Below, one piece after another: positions 12,315 to 23,890 of a stretch of 64,000 bases of DNA (positions are counted from its first letter, which is position 1; each line of letters opens with the position of its first letter). The DNA comes from Poecilobothrus nobilitatus (Eukaryota > Arthropoda > Insecta > Diptera > Dolichopodidae). The position numbers and the translations under genes are program-made. Under the pieces are notes generated by a model. That model was not told the origin of the DNA and made no database searches. It saw only the letters and a program-made list of their open reading frames with translations. The DNA lies in assembly GCA_947095535.1 (NCBI GenBank), contig OX352773.1, positions 261,105,590-261,169,589 of the forward strand, written 5' to 3'.

Positions 12315-12476
12315 GTCGAATGCATCTGAACTCAAACCTTTATTTAAGCATTATTAATCAAAGGCTCGTGGATTAAAGGATTTAAATTTTTCGAGCAAAA
12401 TTTAATCAAAACTAAAATTTTTCTTAAAAGGGTTTAAGTAAAGGTTTGAGTTCAAATTCAGTTTAATGCATTCGAC
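12315..12476. mobile_element. Small palindromic MITE, copy 1
   Basis: The left end GTCGAATGCAT...CTGAACTCAAACCTTTA faces its inverted copy on the right (TAAAGGTTTGAGTTCAAATT...ATGCATTCGAC). The right arm carries about 8 extra bases. The terminal sequence recurs in the foldback at 13891-14009 and, as a single arm, at 53824-53875. No target-site duplication is evident and no coding is present. Confidence 0.6.
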
Positions 12477-13890
12477 AATATGGCTCTAAATAAGAAAATA
12501 AAATAATTTGCCAAATATAATTTGACAAGCCTGCTTTTTTTTTTAAAGTTAACAGAACACGTTAATTCTAATAAAACACATAATATAACAAAAGTATTTT
12601 AAACATGTTGACAATTGTAATAGTGCCATACAACATTAAATAAAAATTTTAGTCATATAAATGTAAAATTTAACAATAATTATTAACAAAATATATAAAT
12701 GTACAAAGATTTTCTTTTTTTTTTTTGAGTTACTTGAACAATAATATTCGTACATCAAAAAAATTCTTGAACTAAAAACTTCCTTAAACCGTTCATTACA
12801 GTGTACTTATAGAGGTGAGTCCTTTTGACTGTTTTGTTAATACTTTTATTTTTGCAACATCAAAGAGTTAAAGATGATTACAAAATTTTAAAATCACTAA
12901 ATTTTTTTGTTTTTACTAACAAATAAAACAAATGAAAAACTAGGTCAACTTTGTAGGGTAGATTAACTTTGTAGTGCATGTAAATATAAGACAATTGACA
13001 AACATTGTATATAATATAATAATATAATATTTGTAACTATTTTAGCAGTTACTTAAAAAATAATTTTAAGATATTCTCATTTTAAAAAGGTAAAATTTAA
13101 TTCTTACAAAACAAAATTATCATAATAGAATTGCAAAGTTGTTGCAAAGTTCTTAGTTTTCTTCAAAAATTTTATTTTATGTTAAAGTTTACGTCATCAA
13201 GAATTGCAAAAGAGCGATAAATTGTCAATGACTGTATTCTGTATTACAATTCGAACATTACCGGTGATACCTCTGGTTAACTTAAACTTAACTGGTCCAC
13301 TTAAACTTTGCTTTTTAAATTCAATTTTTTGTAATTATGAAATTATTGATTAATACCACACAGCACAGTGCTTATGAAAAACGTGTTTTTACTTTCGTCT
13401 AGTTTAAAAAAAAATAAATAAAAAATTTGTTTGAAAATCTTAATTGGTGTCATTCTATCCATCTGTTTACAAAACTTCTACTCATCGTTTGAGATAAAGA
13501 ACTATCATAAGATCATAATAATTAATTCTAAGTTCTCATAAAAAAGTGATAAATTAATAACAAATTGTTTATGCACTTACCATCCCTTAAGAAGCGAGAT
13601 CTCATTTTTATCCATATAGTAGGAATTTTTTGCAATTCAACATTAAATTTACCGTTATGTAAAAAGATTTTTAAAAATTTTAACCTTAGTTTGGTCTCCT
13701 AAAAGTTTACAGTTAAAAACTTTAAATTTTGAGACGGGATAGAATATTAAAAATTAAACATAAAAATATTCGAGAAAAAATATATTCCAAAAACTAAAAC
13801 TATCAAATCTTTAAAATTTCAAACATACAAAATATTGCTATTTTTAAACATCTGAAACACCTAAAAATTTTTCAATGGGTCGCAACTTTG
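12477..13890. other. Gene-free AT-rich stretch
   Basis: No gene supported. A short segment at 13440-13500 (ATTCTATCCATCTGTTTAC, then AAAACTTCTAC) resembles the DINE-like fragment at 9480-9625. The rest is not assignable. Confidence 0.45.
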
Positions 13891-14009
13891 ACTCGAATTC
13901 ATAAAACTGATCTTGAACTCAAATCTCACTTTTTCAAACAAATCTTAAAGTAGTTTTTGTTTTGAAAAAGTGAAATTTGAGTTTAAGGTCAGTTTTATGC
14001 ATTCGAACT
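13891..14009. mobile_element. Small palindromic MITE, copy 2
   Basis: Arms of about 50 bp (13891-13942 and 13957-14009) are inverted copies with few mismatches. The left begins with TCGAATTCATAAAACTGA and the right ends with TCAGTTTTATGCATTCGAA. The loop is about 14 bases. The arm sequence belongs to the family of the element at 12315-12476. The transcript would form a long hairpin. Confidence 0.65.
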
Positions 14010-14989
14010 TTTATTTATGGCTTTTCTTAACTATAAAGGGTTTCTTTAATTTTTTTTTTTGTTGACAATTAATAACATTTAAAAATTTTACCGTTAAAAA
14101 TCTTTGGGATTTACATACAATTTTGTTTTAGGAACTTTTTTACTCTGGAAACAGTTACTATTCCATACTAAAAATAATTACACTTTTAAAACCGTTACTT
14201 TCCATCGTTATACTGGTAGATATGTATAATATTCAAATTATTTTAAGTGTAAATTTGATTGAACTTTTGTCGTATTTCTACAATTTGTAATTTAGAAGAG
14301 GGTATACAAAAAATTATTAATCTAAGTGCATTTTTTTTGAAATAAACTAATCGTTTATTTAATAAACATTATTAAACAAAAATGTTAAAATAAAACCAAC
14401 AGAATTTCCCCAAGAGTAAAAGTCGTTGAATGTTAAATTTCAATACAAAATTAAATTAAATAAAAAAGAACTTTATTAAATTAAATTTTATTAGCCTATA
14501 GTTTGTCAATTGAAAATATTCAACATAAAATTTTCAATTTTATTTGTAAAATATTCATAAATTTTCCTGAATACGAAAATTATTATATTCTTTGTAAAAT
14601 TTTTTTATAAATAGTATAAGGGTGTAAAATATGTATAAATTTTGATGACAATTTTCAAATAATTTTGTAGAAACCCTTTAGGAAAGTTGAAATACATCGA
14701 AATTATTTGTAATGTAATTTAATTTTCAGGTTTTTTATGAATTATTAAAATTTATTTTTAATGTTACCTAATACCTATAATCCTCCTTTCACAATTATCC
14801 TTTTTACAATTCCAAATTAAAATAGAAGTCTTTTGTTGTAAAATTTTTTATTTGTAAAATTTTTAGAAGTAAAGAGTCTTTCAAATTGAGTTTTCAAAAG
14901 TAAGTAATTAAAAGACATAGAATTTGAATTGAAATTGGAAAAGTTTTTATTTATTTTTGAAGTACAATGTTTGCCATTTATACTCTAAA
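14010..14989. other. Gene-free AT-rich stretch
   Basis: No recognisable gene, repeat or structural element; AT-rich with short homopolymers. Confidence 0.5.
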
Positions 14990-15360
14990 AATAATATCTC
15001 CCATGTGACCACCTCTTGCGTCTCTACAATACCTGATTCTTTTATCAAAATTTTCGGCCACATTCTGGCATAGTTGCGGCTCTATCTCACCAATAACTCA
15101 AATAATTTCTAGCCCCAGAGAAAGAAGTCTAATGGTGTCAAATCGCAGGATCTTGAACAATTCACGTCACCGAATCTGGGAATAACACAGTCGGGAAATT
15201 TTGTATGCAGTAATTGCAGTGTTTATCTGGCTGTATAACCCTATCTTGTTGAAACTACATATCCTCAGTATCAATATTTTCCAGTTTTGGCCATAAAAAA
15301 GTTGTGATCATATCGCGATATCTGGTACCGTTAACGGTTATGGCTGCACAGACGCCTACT
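14990..15360 (-). pseudogene. Tc1/mariner-superfamily transposase C-terminal relic
   Basis: On the minus strand I read ITVNGTRYRDMITTFLWPKL, then ENIDTEDM, stop, FQQD, and in a shifted frame SRFGDVN followed by RSCDLTPLDFFLWG. The FQQD and LTPLDFFLWG motifs carry the second and third catalytic acidic residues of DDE/D transposases of the mariner-like group found in many insects. A tail resembling EVVTWEILF follows. Stops and at least one frameshift disrupt it, and the N-terminal DNA-binding region is not visible. Flanking terminal inverted repeats were not found. It is a molecular fossil. Confidence 0.75.
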
Positions 15361-15737
15361 TTTGAAAACTAAATTTGAAAGACCCTTTACAATGAATACT
15401 AGTACCATTTATGAAATGCAACAAGTGAATATTTGACACCTACAGCAACGAATAAGAAATATTTTAGAAATATTTGCAATGTTAGGTAATTCTGAGTTAA
15501 ATTTTATTATTATTAATGAATTTTAAATTAGATATTTCCATAGGCTTGTCTTATTTCCATGTTTCACTTCAAACATAAAAAGGTTTAAATTTTTTTTATT
15601 TTATCCACACAATTATACTAATATTTTCAGTTAGCAGAAATAAGTAAAATTTTCTAGATAAATTTCCTTTAAAATTCTCAACAATTTCATAATATTTTTA
15701 ATCTTAAAAAAAATTTGCAAAATGTTTCTTATTAGTG
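15361..15737. other. Gene-free AT-rich stretch
   Basis: Probably residual transposon flank or unique sequence; nothing supported. Confidence 0.4.
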
Positions 15738-16030
15738 TCGTCACTCTGCCCGTCCTTCCGTCCGTCTGTTTATAAAATGTCTACACAGTTAAAGATAGAG
15801 CAATGAAATTTTAATCATGGGTAGATGCCTCAAAAAAATCAATTTTGGGGAACAACTTTTTCTGTAGCCCCACCAATTACGGAGAAGCTACAGCTCCTCA
15901 ACGTTCGAAAAAGGATTATTTAAAGAAAACAATAATAAATTTTTTCCTTTATAAATCAATATCAAAATTATACAATTTTTTGAACTTTACTAGAAATTTA
16001 AATTTACCGCTATGTGAAAACAACATTTTC
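15738..16030 (-). mobile_element. DINE-like element fragment
   Basis: CGTCCTTCCGTCCGTCTG (GTCC microsatellite) is followed by a GCAATGAAATTTTAATCATG block, a TGTAGCCCCACCAATTACGG block and an AGCTACAGCTCC block. All appear in the same order in the copy at 56911-58493. It is the 3'-proximal part of that type, in minus orientation and with no preserved termini. Confidence 0.65.
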
Positions 16031-17262
16031 CAAGGTTTTACTTCATTCATATCTTCGCAACGTTTTTAAATTTGAAATTTTAAGACAAGAAAAGTATTTC
16101 AGAATTAGCATAAATTACCTCGGAAAATTATTGTTCTAAGATATTGTTTTTACATGGGTTAGCGCAGGTTTTTTTTAATTATACAGGATTTGCTTAAAAT
16201 TGAAGAAAGCGAATTTCTTGATTGTTCACAATTTTTTCTTAAAATTTAAAAATTTTTACAATATTTGTGCAAGTCGCAATATTCTAAACTGTATTTATTA
16301 GCTTAATGTACGTAGCTAAAAAACTTTTCTTTTACATTCTGCCTTATTTTCTTTCATTTGATAGAAAAAACTTTTTAAATTTAAAAATCAAAATTTATAT
16401 TTTGCCTATTTGATAATTCTGGGAGAATTTATTCCATTAAAATTATCAATTTAAAATAAAATTAAGGAAAATACATACATATTTAAAATTTGTAGATATA
16501 TAATTGTCCATTTGTTTTAGTTCGAAAAATTGAAAATATTACTGTTTTATAGAAGGATTAAAGAAATATTTCGATGAAAACTAATGATAGTTTTTTCATT
16601 TACAGACTTGAGCTTTTAAATTTTTAGTTTTAATGTAGGAGAACTTCTAATATGTAGGTTAGGTATTAAGATCCATAAAACATATATTAAGATATTTAAA
16701 AAAAAATTATACAGTTGTTCAGCAATTTAAAAGTATAAGTGTCTGGTTTAGCTGTCTAAGTCGAGATATTATTATTATATGCTTAGATAAAAAATCGCAA
16801 AGATTTTTAAATACAACCTTAAAATCTTGAGAAAATAAAGATCTTTCAGATTTAACATAAGTTACTTTAAAAATTTTTTTGTTCCTCCTTATCTTCAACA
16901 CCGATTAGTGGGGAAAAATTAATCATTTGTTATTTTTAAACACCTATAAATTAGACACCTTTACTAATTTTTCAAAGTTAAACGCAAAGCTAAAGGTTCA
17001 ACATTATAATTTTTATATATAGCTTTTTATAATGATATAGGGTTTAATGTTTCTGGTTTTTAGAGTTTCCTTGTTTTTGTTACATCTTTTAGAAAATGTG
17101 GTCCTTTGAAAACCTTTAGTTTTATATTCCAACTTGTTTTATTTTTTTAGTTTTTTATGTATTCATTTTAATATATTTGAATCGTTACATGATATCTTCA
17201 AGTCACCATAAATCGTTCCAAAATACACCCAATAAAGAAAGCAATATTTAAAATGAATTTAA
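16031..17262. other. Gene-free AT-rich stretch
   Basis: No gene or assignable repeat. Confidence 0.45.
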
Positions 17263-17465
17263 GGGGGCCTCGGTGGCCTAGTGGGTAAGAGCGTATAAAA
17301 TACGCTGTAAACACCGAGGGAGGGTGGGTTCGAATCCCACACACGTCGCAAGATTTATTCCTCCTTACGACATTTACAGCCACGCCTGAAAAGGAAAGGC
17401 TCTGTAATTTCCTGTTCACATTTATGTGGCAAAGAAATGCACAAAACAAAAGAAAATTAATTTAA
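17263..17465 (+). mobile_element. tRNA-derived SINE, copy B (best preserved)
   Basis: The head GGCCTCGGTGGCCTAGTGGG includes the A box; the B box GGTTCGAATCC sits in a perfect T-arm (GTGGG/CCCAC). The body follows, with CAGCCACGCCTGAAAAGG, CTGTAATTTCCTGTTC and GGCAAAGAAATGCA, and it ends in an A-rich tail (ACAAAACAAAAGAAAA). AATTTAA occurs just before the head (17256-17262) and just after the tail (17459-17465) and is a possible short target-site duplication, though weak in such AT-rich DNA. At about 190 bp this is the reference copy for the family. Confidence 0.88.
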
Positions 17466-19254
17466 TATGAAAAAGAAAATGTCTACAATATCATTCATAT
17501 CCTACAAGAAAGACAACAATAAAAATACTTTTACTTCTAGGTAAATATTTACGATTCTAACCACCATTCAACTCTTAAGCCTTGATAACTCAACTTGATA
17601 TCACACATTTTTTTCATTATTTCTTTTATTTTAACAAAAAGCAATTCTAATCTTTATCATCTTTCTTACTCTTCATTACATTAATCCTACAGGAGTTACA
17701 TGTATATATATATAATATAACAATATGTATACACGCATGTATTTAAAAGATCCTAATTTAAATAATTTAAACTTGAAATATTTCTATTTTTTTGGCATTA
17801 AATTGGCATTCAATAACAACATTAACAATATCTACTTGATCCTTGATGAACCAATATCCTCTTAAATGTTAATTTTTTTTCTTTTTATGTTGTGTCATTA
17901 TCAGCATGAAGGAAAACAAAATATTTTTATACTACGTATAGGTATTTATATTGAAAACCATTAATATCGATTTTGAAATTTTTGTTTTTTTCGTTGTTGT
18001 TTTTCCAGGAGTTTCTTTTTTCTTTTCTTTTTTACCACATTTAAACAATCATTTATTGAGAGATTATTGATACAGAATTTCAAACATCATGTTATACAAT
18101 GAAAATTTACAAGGACATAATTAAGATTTTCTTTGTTATACCATTTTTTTTCTTTTATTCAAATATTTTCTTCGTTGTTAAATCACAAAAAAGGAAAATT
18201 TAGAAAATTGAAGAAATTTTTTTTTAAATAATTCTGAAACAAAACAAGTAAATAAACTTTAGAAATGTTTGTGTTATTTTATAAAATCAAAATTTTAATT
18301 GACATTTAGTCAAAAACACAGTAAAAAATTGTTTTCTATTTAAGTTCAATGACCATAATATTTATTTTATTATTAAATTTTGAAATTTTAAATGAAAAAA
18401 GTATGACAAACAACTTTCATATATCTATTCCATAAAATTTATTGCATCATAAAACGCTATTATAGCTCGTTTTAGTAAGGACAATCTTCTTCATAGTTTT
18501 TTTTTGTCGTTACAAACATCAAATATTTTAGTTGAATGTATTTTGCTTCCCTCTAATGAAGTTAGGATTCTTCTAAAGACCCCAAAAATATGACTTGTGT
18601 CAGATTCTTAATGGTAAACCCTATTTTCTTAACCAATAAAATCGATGAAAACTATCGCAGAATATTAAAGAGTATAGATAGGAGAGAGCAGGAGAGGGAA
18701 GCAAAAACTTTGAATTGGCTGTAGAAACTGTAAGGAAACAATTAATCCTTCTATTATGATTACTATTTTGCTATCAATGCAACGAAGTTTTTAACAGTAA
18801 GAACATGCAGGAGTATATTAAAACTTCTGCATGAAGTAATAATGGACAGCAGTGTAGCAATTATTATTATTATCATAAGTTTTAATTATTATTAAATATT
18901 CTTCCTCTAAGGTGGCTCCAAAAAAAAAAATTAATAAAAAATCATAACTTTAGGTTTATTTTTATTTTTATCGCAAACTCTATTTTCTTTATGTCAATTT
19001 GTTTTACACTTCAAATTGAAATATTTGCCTGAAAATATATCGGAATTCCTCCGTTTTCTTAGTTTGACAAATAAACAATCTACATGATTAATTAGCATCA
19101 ATCATCACAATTTGTTTTTCATTTTTGTCTTTCATTTCCTATCCATTTCATTAAGGATAAAATATGAATGGTTTCAGTTTATAATATTTATGAGAGAATT
19201 CAATATTGATTCAATTTCATTCGATAGGAAAAAAAGTATATAAATTGATGTGTT
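17466..19254. other. Gene-free AT-rich stretch
   Basis: No gene supported. A mild TA-dinucleotide tract lies near 17702-17722. The sequence 18540-18740 is of higher complexity but contains no meaningful open frame. Confidence 0.45.
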
Positions 19255-19615
19255 GATAACGACAGCCCATACAATGACAATTCATATAACGACAAAAAAT
19301 ATTTTATGATTTTTTTTTTAGCTTAGCGACATTTTTCTCCTACAGCGACATATAAAAAAAACCATTTTTGAAAAAAAACTAATACATATTTAAAAAAATT
19401 GAAATTATAATGATGTATGGTATATTAATTTTGTTCATTTATTTTCAGTTTTACCATATGAAGTTTCTTTATTAGTTTTGTTTCTTGTAAATAACTCATA
19501 GATTTTTATTTTTAGCTTTTACTTTTATTTTCATATAGTAACTATTTACCCATATTACGACAATTCATACAACGACATGATTTTCCGGTCCCAAAAATGT
19601 CGTTATAGGAGAAAT
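19255..19615. mobile_element. MITE-like element rich in CGACA/TGTCG motifs
   Basis: GACAATTCATATAACGACA (19277-19295) recurs as GACAATTCATACAACGACA (19559-19577). In addition, GACATTTTTCTCCTACAGC (19328-19346) faces GTCGTTATAGGAGAAATAAC (19599-19618) as an inverted copy. The repeated ATAACGACA/TGTCGTTAT motif recalls pogo/Tigger-type terminal regions. Termini and the TA target duplication cannot be fixed, so the class is tentative. Confidence 0.4.
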
Positions 19616-21985
19616 AACTATATAGATTTTATGTTGCCTTACATAAATGAAAAATATATCTATATTATTTACATCATTCCTTTTAAAATTCTTCAAACGA
19701 AGTAGGATGGAAGCCTCTTTAACAAAAACATTTATTTTTATGTCAACTTTAAGATTTAAATGCCTAAAAATGTAGTGTATCTAAAATGTTTGTGATATCT
19801 ATTGCGTAGAAACTTTGTTATTTCTAAAATTACATGTAGACTATGTCATTAAATTGTAATACCTACTCGTACTGAAGAAGGATTGTGTGGATTTGCCTGA
19901 AAAATAAATAGAATCTAGCGAGAACGTGAGCTCATTTATTGTAATGTAATATTGTATCGTTATCTTAAAAGCGTATAAATAAGATGCCCTTTTCATACCA
20001 TTCCTTCGTATTTTTTATTATCAATTTATTTCCAGGAGATAAGGTATACCTAGATTTGATGACTGGTCCTAGCTAATGCCAAACATTCGCAGATAAAATA
20101 AAGGAAGGTTTCTTCCATTTTTTCTTCTTTGTAGCTATGTGTACTATGTACTATGTCCCATTCCTAATACCCTAATCCTAATACCCATTCTGGCTTCCTT
20201 TATGTCTAGTTAGATATTGGACATTGAAGAAAACGTAAGCTAAAAGTAAGAGAAATTGTGCAATCTAAATGTAAGAATTTATAATTTGTTTTAATAAAAT
20301 GCAAGCAAAGTGTTGCAATTTTATGGTCTAACTAGCAAAATTAAAAAAAAAGCTAATATCAAACATAACAAAAATGTTTCTATGAAAAATGTTTTGTGAC
20401 GCGATAGATTTATTATATCTACAGTAAATATAAAAATTTTTCAACTAGAAATTCAATTTTTAAAGAATTTTAAAAAAAAAATTAAAAATTAACGAAAACA
20501 AAACATTATTTATATAATATTTTTCCATTTTTATTTTTCATAAAAAGAAATGCATTTTACAATAGAAACTTGTACTCATACAAAATATAAACTTTTTTGG
20601 ACAACCATTTCCTTTATTTTTAAATTTTTAAATTTTTTGTTATTTTTTATTTTCATTCAGGCAACTTATTTATATACTGCAGTGGTTTTATTTTTTAACA
20701 TCTCTCTAACGCTTGTTTGTTTCAATTTTCGAAAAGATCTTGTGTTCGATTTTCATTAAATTTTGTATAACGATTCTTTAGAATTACGAACAAATTTTTG
20801 CTGAGATCCAGCTGCCTGAAAATATCATTTGCTATGTCGATGTCATTTTAAAAATAATTATTACTGAACCGATGAGTATTAATATTTGATGATATATCTA
20901 ACAGAAAAGACCTTAGAGCAACGATGCAGAACTATGCTGTAGTAGTATAGTATATACGTATATTCAAGAAAAAGTATTTAACTCTAATTTTGTAACTAAC
21001 TATAAAATTCTTACTAATTATTTCTTTTTCTTGCATATTTTGACAACACAGTATACTTCAAATAGAACTTAAATCTCGCTCAATAAATTATCAAAACTTT
21101 GACTTTGTAACCACCTGTTAATTAACAAAATAAAAAACAAAAGAGGGTTTTGGTTAAAATTAAAGTAAAAAAATTACAGAGTTCTCGTAAAACAGGGTTG
21201 TTTTATTTGGTTCTTCTATTTTACAAGTTAACCTAATCCTGTACTCTGTTTTTCTTTCTGCTAAAGGATATCAAACACATGAAAAAAACCTTCGTATTCA
21301 TATAACCCGAGTTCAAACATTTTTTTTTCTTTTCTTTTTGCATTGAAACAAAACAAATTATTTCCTGCAAAAGAAATACCAAAAAACGAAAAAAGGAAAT
21401 AAAACAAAAAACAGAATAGTTGAAAAATTAGAAGGTACTGTAACTAAAAAAAAAAAAATAGATAAATTCTTTAGAGTTTTTTTTATATTATTTGGTTTTC
21501 CATTCTAAATTTTATTTAGATTTGATAAAAGTTATGATGTAAAATTCGAAAAAAGAGAAACATGGTTCTTAAAAAGGACCATATTCTTGAGATATTTTAA
21601 ATTTGTCCTAGAGACATTATAAATTTGTTAGTTCTAATTGGATATTTCATTACATAGTAAATAAATTGGAGTATTTTATTGCATTCATATTGATTAATTT
21701 GAAAATATTTCAGATAAATAATTGGAAAAAGTTACATATTACATAGCAACAGTGATTTTCGATATAAGGTGAAGAATATGTAAAATTATAACGCACTTCC
21801 ATATTTACTTTAGTTGAAAGTTTTAAATTTAGCTTTTTTTGTAGGAATTTATCTTAGATAATATAATCCTTAAAATGTTGAAGTTAATGTATTTATTATA
21901 TGTTTAGTTTGCTAAAAAAGTCCACGACTTACAAATAAATTTGTTATATTTGACAAAATGTAATAACAGTAACAATGCTGAAATA
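19616..21985. other. Gene-free AT-rich stretch
   Basis: No gene supported. The open frame at 20550-20759 (69 codons) is Phe/Leu-rich chance sequence. Poly-A and poly-T tracts occur near 21320 and 21447-21458. Confidence 0.45.
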
Positions 21986-22164
21986 TTTTTTTTTTTAATG
22001 CATCATAAATGTGGACAGGAAATTATACAGCCTTTCCTGTTCAGACGTGGCTGTAAATATCGTAAGGGGGAATAATACTTACAACGTGTGTGGGATTCGA
22101 ACTCACACTCCCTCGGTGTTTACAGGCTATTTTATACGCTCTTACCCACTAGGCAACCGAGGCC
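21986..22164 (-). mobile_element. tRNA-derived SINE, copy C
   Basis: Read on the minus strand it begins GGCCTCGGTTGCCTAGTGGG, has a slightly damaged B box (GAGTTCGAATCC) and the shared body (CAGCCACGTCTGAACAGG). It ends in a 3' A-rich tail seen as a T run at 21986-21996. About 9 bases of the distal body (TTTGCC region) are deleted compared with copy B. More decayed than copy B. Confidence 0.85.
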
Positions 22165-22399
22165 CCTGCTGAAAACTGAAAAATCAGTTTTAGAACTATG
22201 CAACCATTTGACAAATGAATTGACTCGAATTGACAAATATTTTTTTTGTCGTCGAAATTTCCAAAAAATATCGATTTACGTTTAGGAAAATTGTATAATA
22301 ATAAATATTAGAGGTTATGCATCTATAAGCATTAATCGATTTCACATCGACATATTGTAACATCTTAACAAATTTTATTACTTAAATTTTATTATTAAA

Positions 22400-22730
22400 A
22401 CTAAACTTAAGGATGGGTCCTTTAATACATAGTGATTTAATGTACTGTTTTCGGATAATTAGAATTATTAAGGATGAAGGAAAAAATGTGTAGAGTTTTG
22501 AATAAGGATGCGAAGGTTTTTTCTAAATTTCGTTATATCAACTTTTGGGAACATATGCAGGCATAAAGTTCCATAAAATCGACGTGCGCATGAAATACGA
22601 ATTTCCGAATGCTGTGTTACGCCATCTTAACAGTTCGACAGTGTATGGGTGGGCATTTGTTGCACTCCTCGTTTCACGTTGGAAAACTTTGAGTGGGGGC
22701 GTTAATTGTTTTATTTCTTTAAAAGTAGCT
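22400..22730 (-). pseudogene. Non-LTR retrotransposon (L-A family) C-terminus and 3' end, copy 3
   Basis: The minus-strand reading contains PPLKVFQRETRSATNAHPYT, then VELLRWRNTAFGNSYFMRTS and LWNFMPAYVP. This is collinear with the better copy at 42004-42800 (PPLKAFQRETRRASAAHPY, WHNSAYGNSFVVRTSRMWN). Downstream, TTAAAGGACCCATCC followed by TAAGTTTAGTTTTA matches the 3' region of the copy at 43975-45155, which ties all three into one family. It is a very short 5'-truncated insertion without catalytic residues. Confidence 0.75.
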
Positions 22731-22739
22731 ATGGATACA

Positions 22740-22865
22740 TTACATATATAAATTTGTATATTATTCATACAAATATAAATATATAATATATAATATTGTA
22801 TATATATAATATTGTATTATACAAATATAATATGTATGATTCATATTTAAAGTATATATATAGGA
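22740..22865. repeat. AT-rich microsatellite tract
   Basis: Irregular TATA/ATAATATTG repeats lie immediately beyond the 5' side of the LINE fragment. Simple sequence with no coding meaning. Confidence 0.7.
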
Positions 22866-23559
22866 ATAGCATATATTATATAGAAACATTAAATTCGGAA
22901 AAAAAAGGAGCAAAACAAAGGCTCATATATTTCGCTAATAATTCACATATGTATCAGACCATTAGAGCAGTGCGTAAGCAACCGATCTTTTAAGCAAAAG
23001 GTCTCAGGTAAATTTGTTTTAAAAGGTGCTATCACATCAACATATCAGCTGTCATCTGTGACTTCACTTTAAAATATTCATATTCTTTTATGGGTCATTT
23101 TTACAATGTAATAATATGTTTTTGTCCCTAAACTGTAATGTAACGAATTTTTACGTTAATCCTCACAATTTATTATAATTATTTATTGTGAATTAGGAAT
23201 TTACTTTTAGTTTGAGTACCCAAAAATCTTATGATCTATTGCTATTAGCAATATTGGCAACAATGTCGCATCAGAGTTTGGAACTACTGATTTAATAAAA
23301 TGTTTTAAATCTCAAAAATGCTATCTACAAAGATTACATCTAACGTTACAAATGATACTACTCAATTACTACAATATTTTTAAAAACAAAATAAAGAAGG
23401 AAAAGTGTAAATCTTAGAAAACTGAAGATATCAAACTTATGAACTTAAGTACTGAGATTTATGTAAATTTCGAAGTTATTTTGCTCCGTTTATTTTTGCT
23501 TTTATTTTAGTCACTGGCAAAAAATTTAACTTCGTTTGACGAAATTTTAAATACCCATA
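22866..23559. other. Gene-free AT-rich stretch
   Basis: No gene or assignable repeat. Confidence 0.45.
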
Positions 23560-23890
23560 TAAAAAGGAAATATGACGGCTACTCGAAGGTCATTGATACT
23601 TAATTTTTCTTTTTTGAATCTATATTTGACGTACTGAGTTTTGCTCAATTTAAAGAAAGAAATTGTATGACAATAAATTTGAACCGTTCGGACGAAGCTT
23701 GATCAATTTCAATATCGAAAAAAATAAAATTAATTAAGTTTTCTAATTATCGTGCATCCGTCCGTTCATAACTAAATCGACTCAGAATTCAATCCTGAGT
23801 AAGAATATATTATAATTTGCTTTTTCATATCTACCTCATCTTTAAAGACGTGTCAAAAACTTAATGGCAAATTTGTTATACCCTTTTTTT
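23560..23890 (+). mobile_element. DINE-like element fragment
   Basis: It contains GACGGCTACTCGAAGG, then CGTGCATCCGTCCGTTC, ATCGACTCAGAATTCAATCC and the 3' block AATGGCAAATTTGTTATACC. The same order occurs at the 3' part of 27013-27797. The terminal hairpin is cut off after TATACCC. An old copy. Confidence 0.55.

Noticed and set aside
17198..17449. Open frames across the SINE copies (also 10074-10286 and 22088-22285)
   Set aside because: All are readings through the SINE; the similar peptides (CGIRTH-type) only reflect shared repeat DNA.
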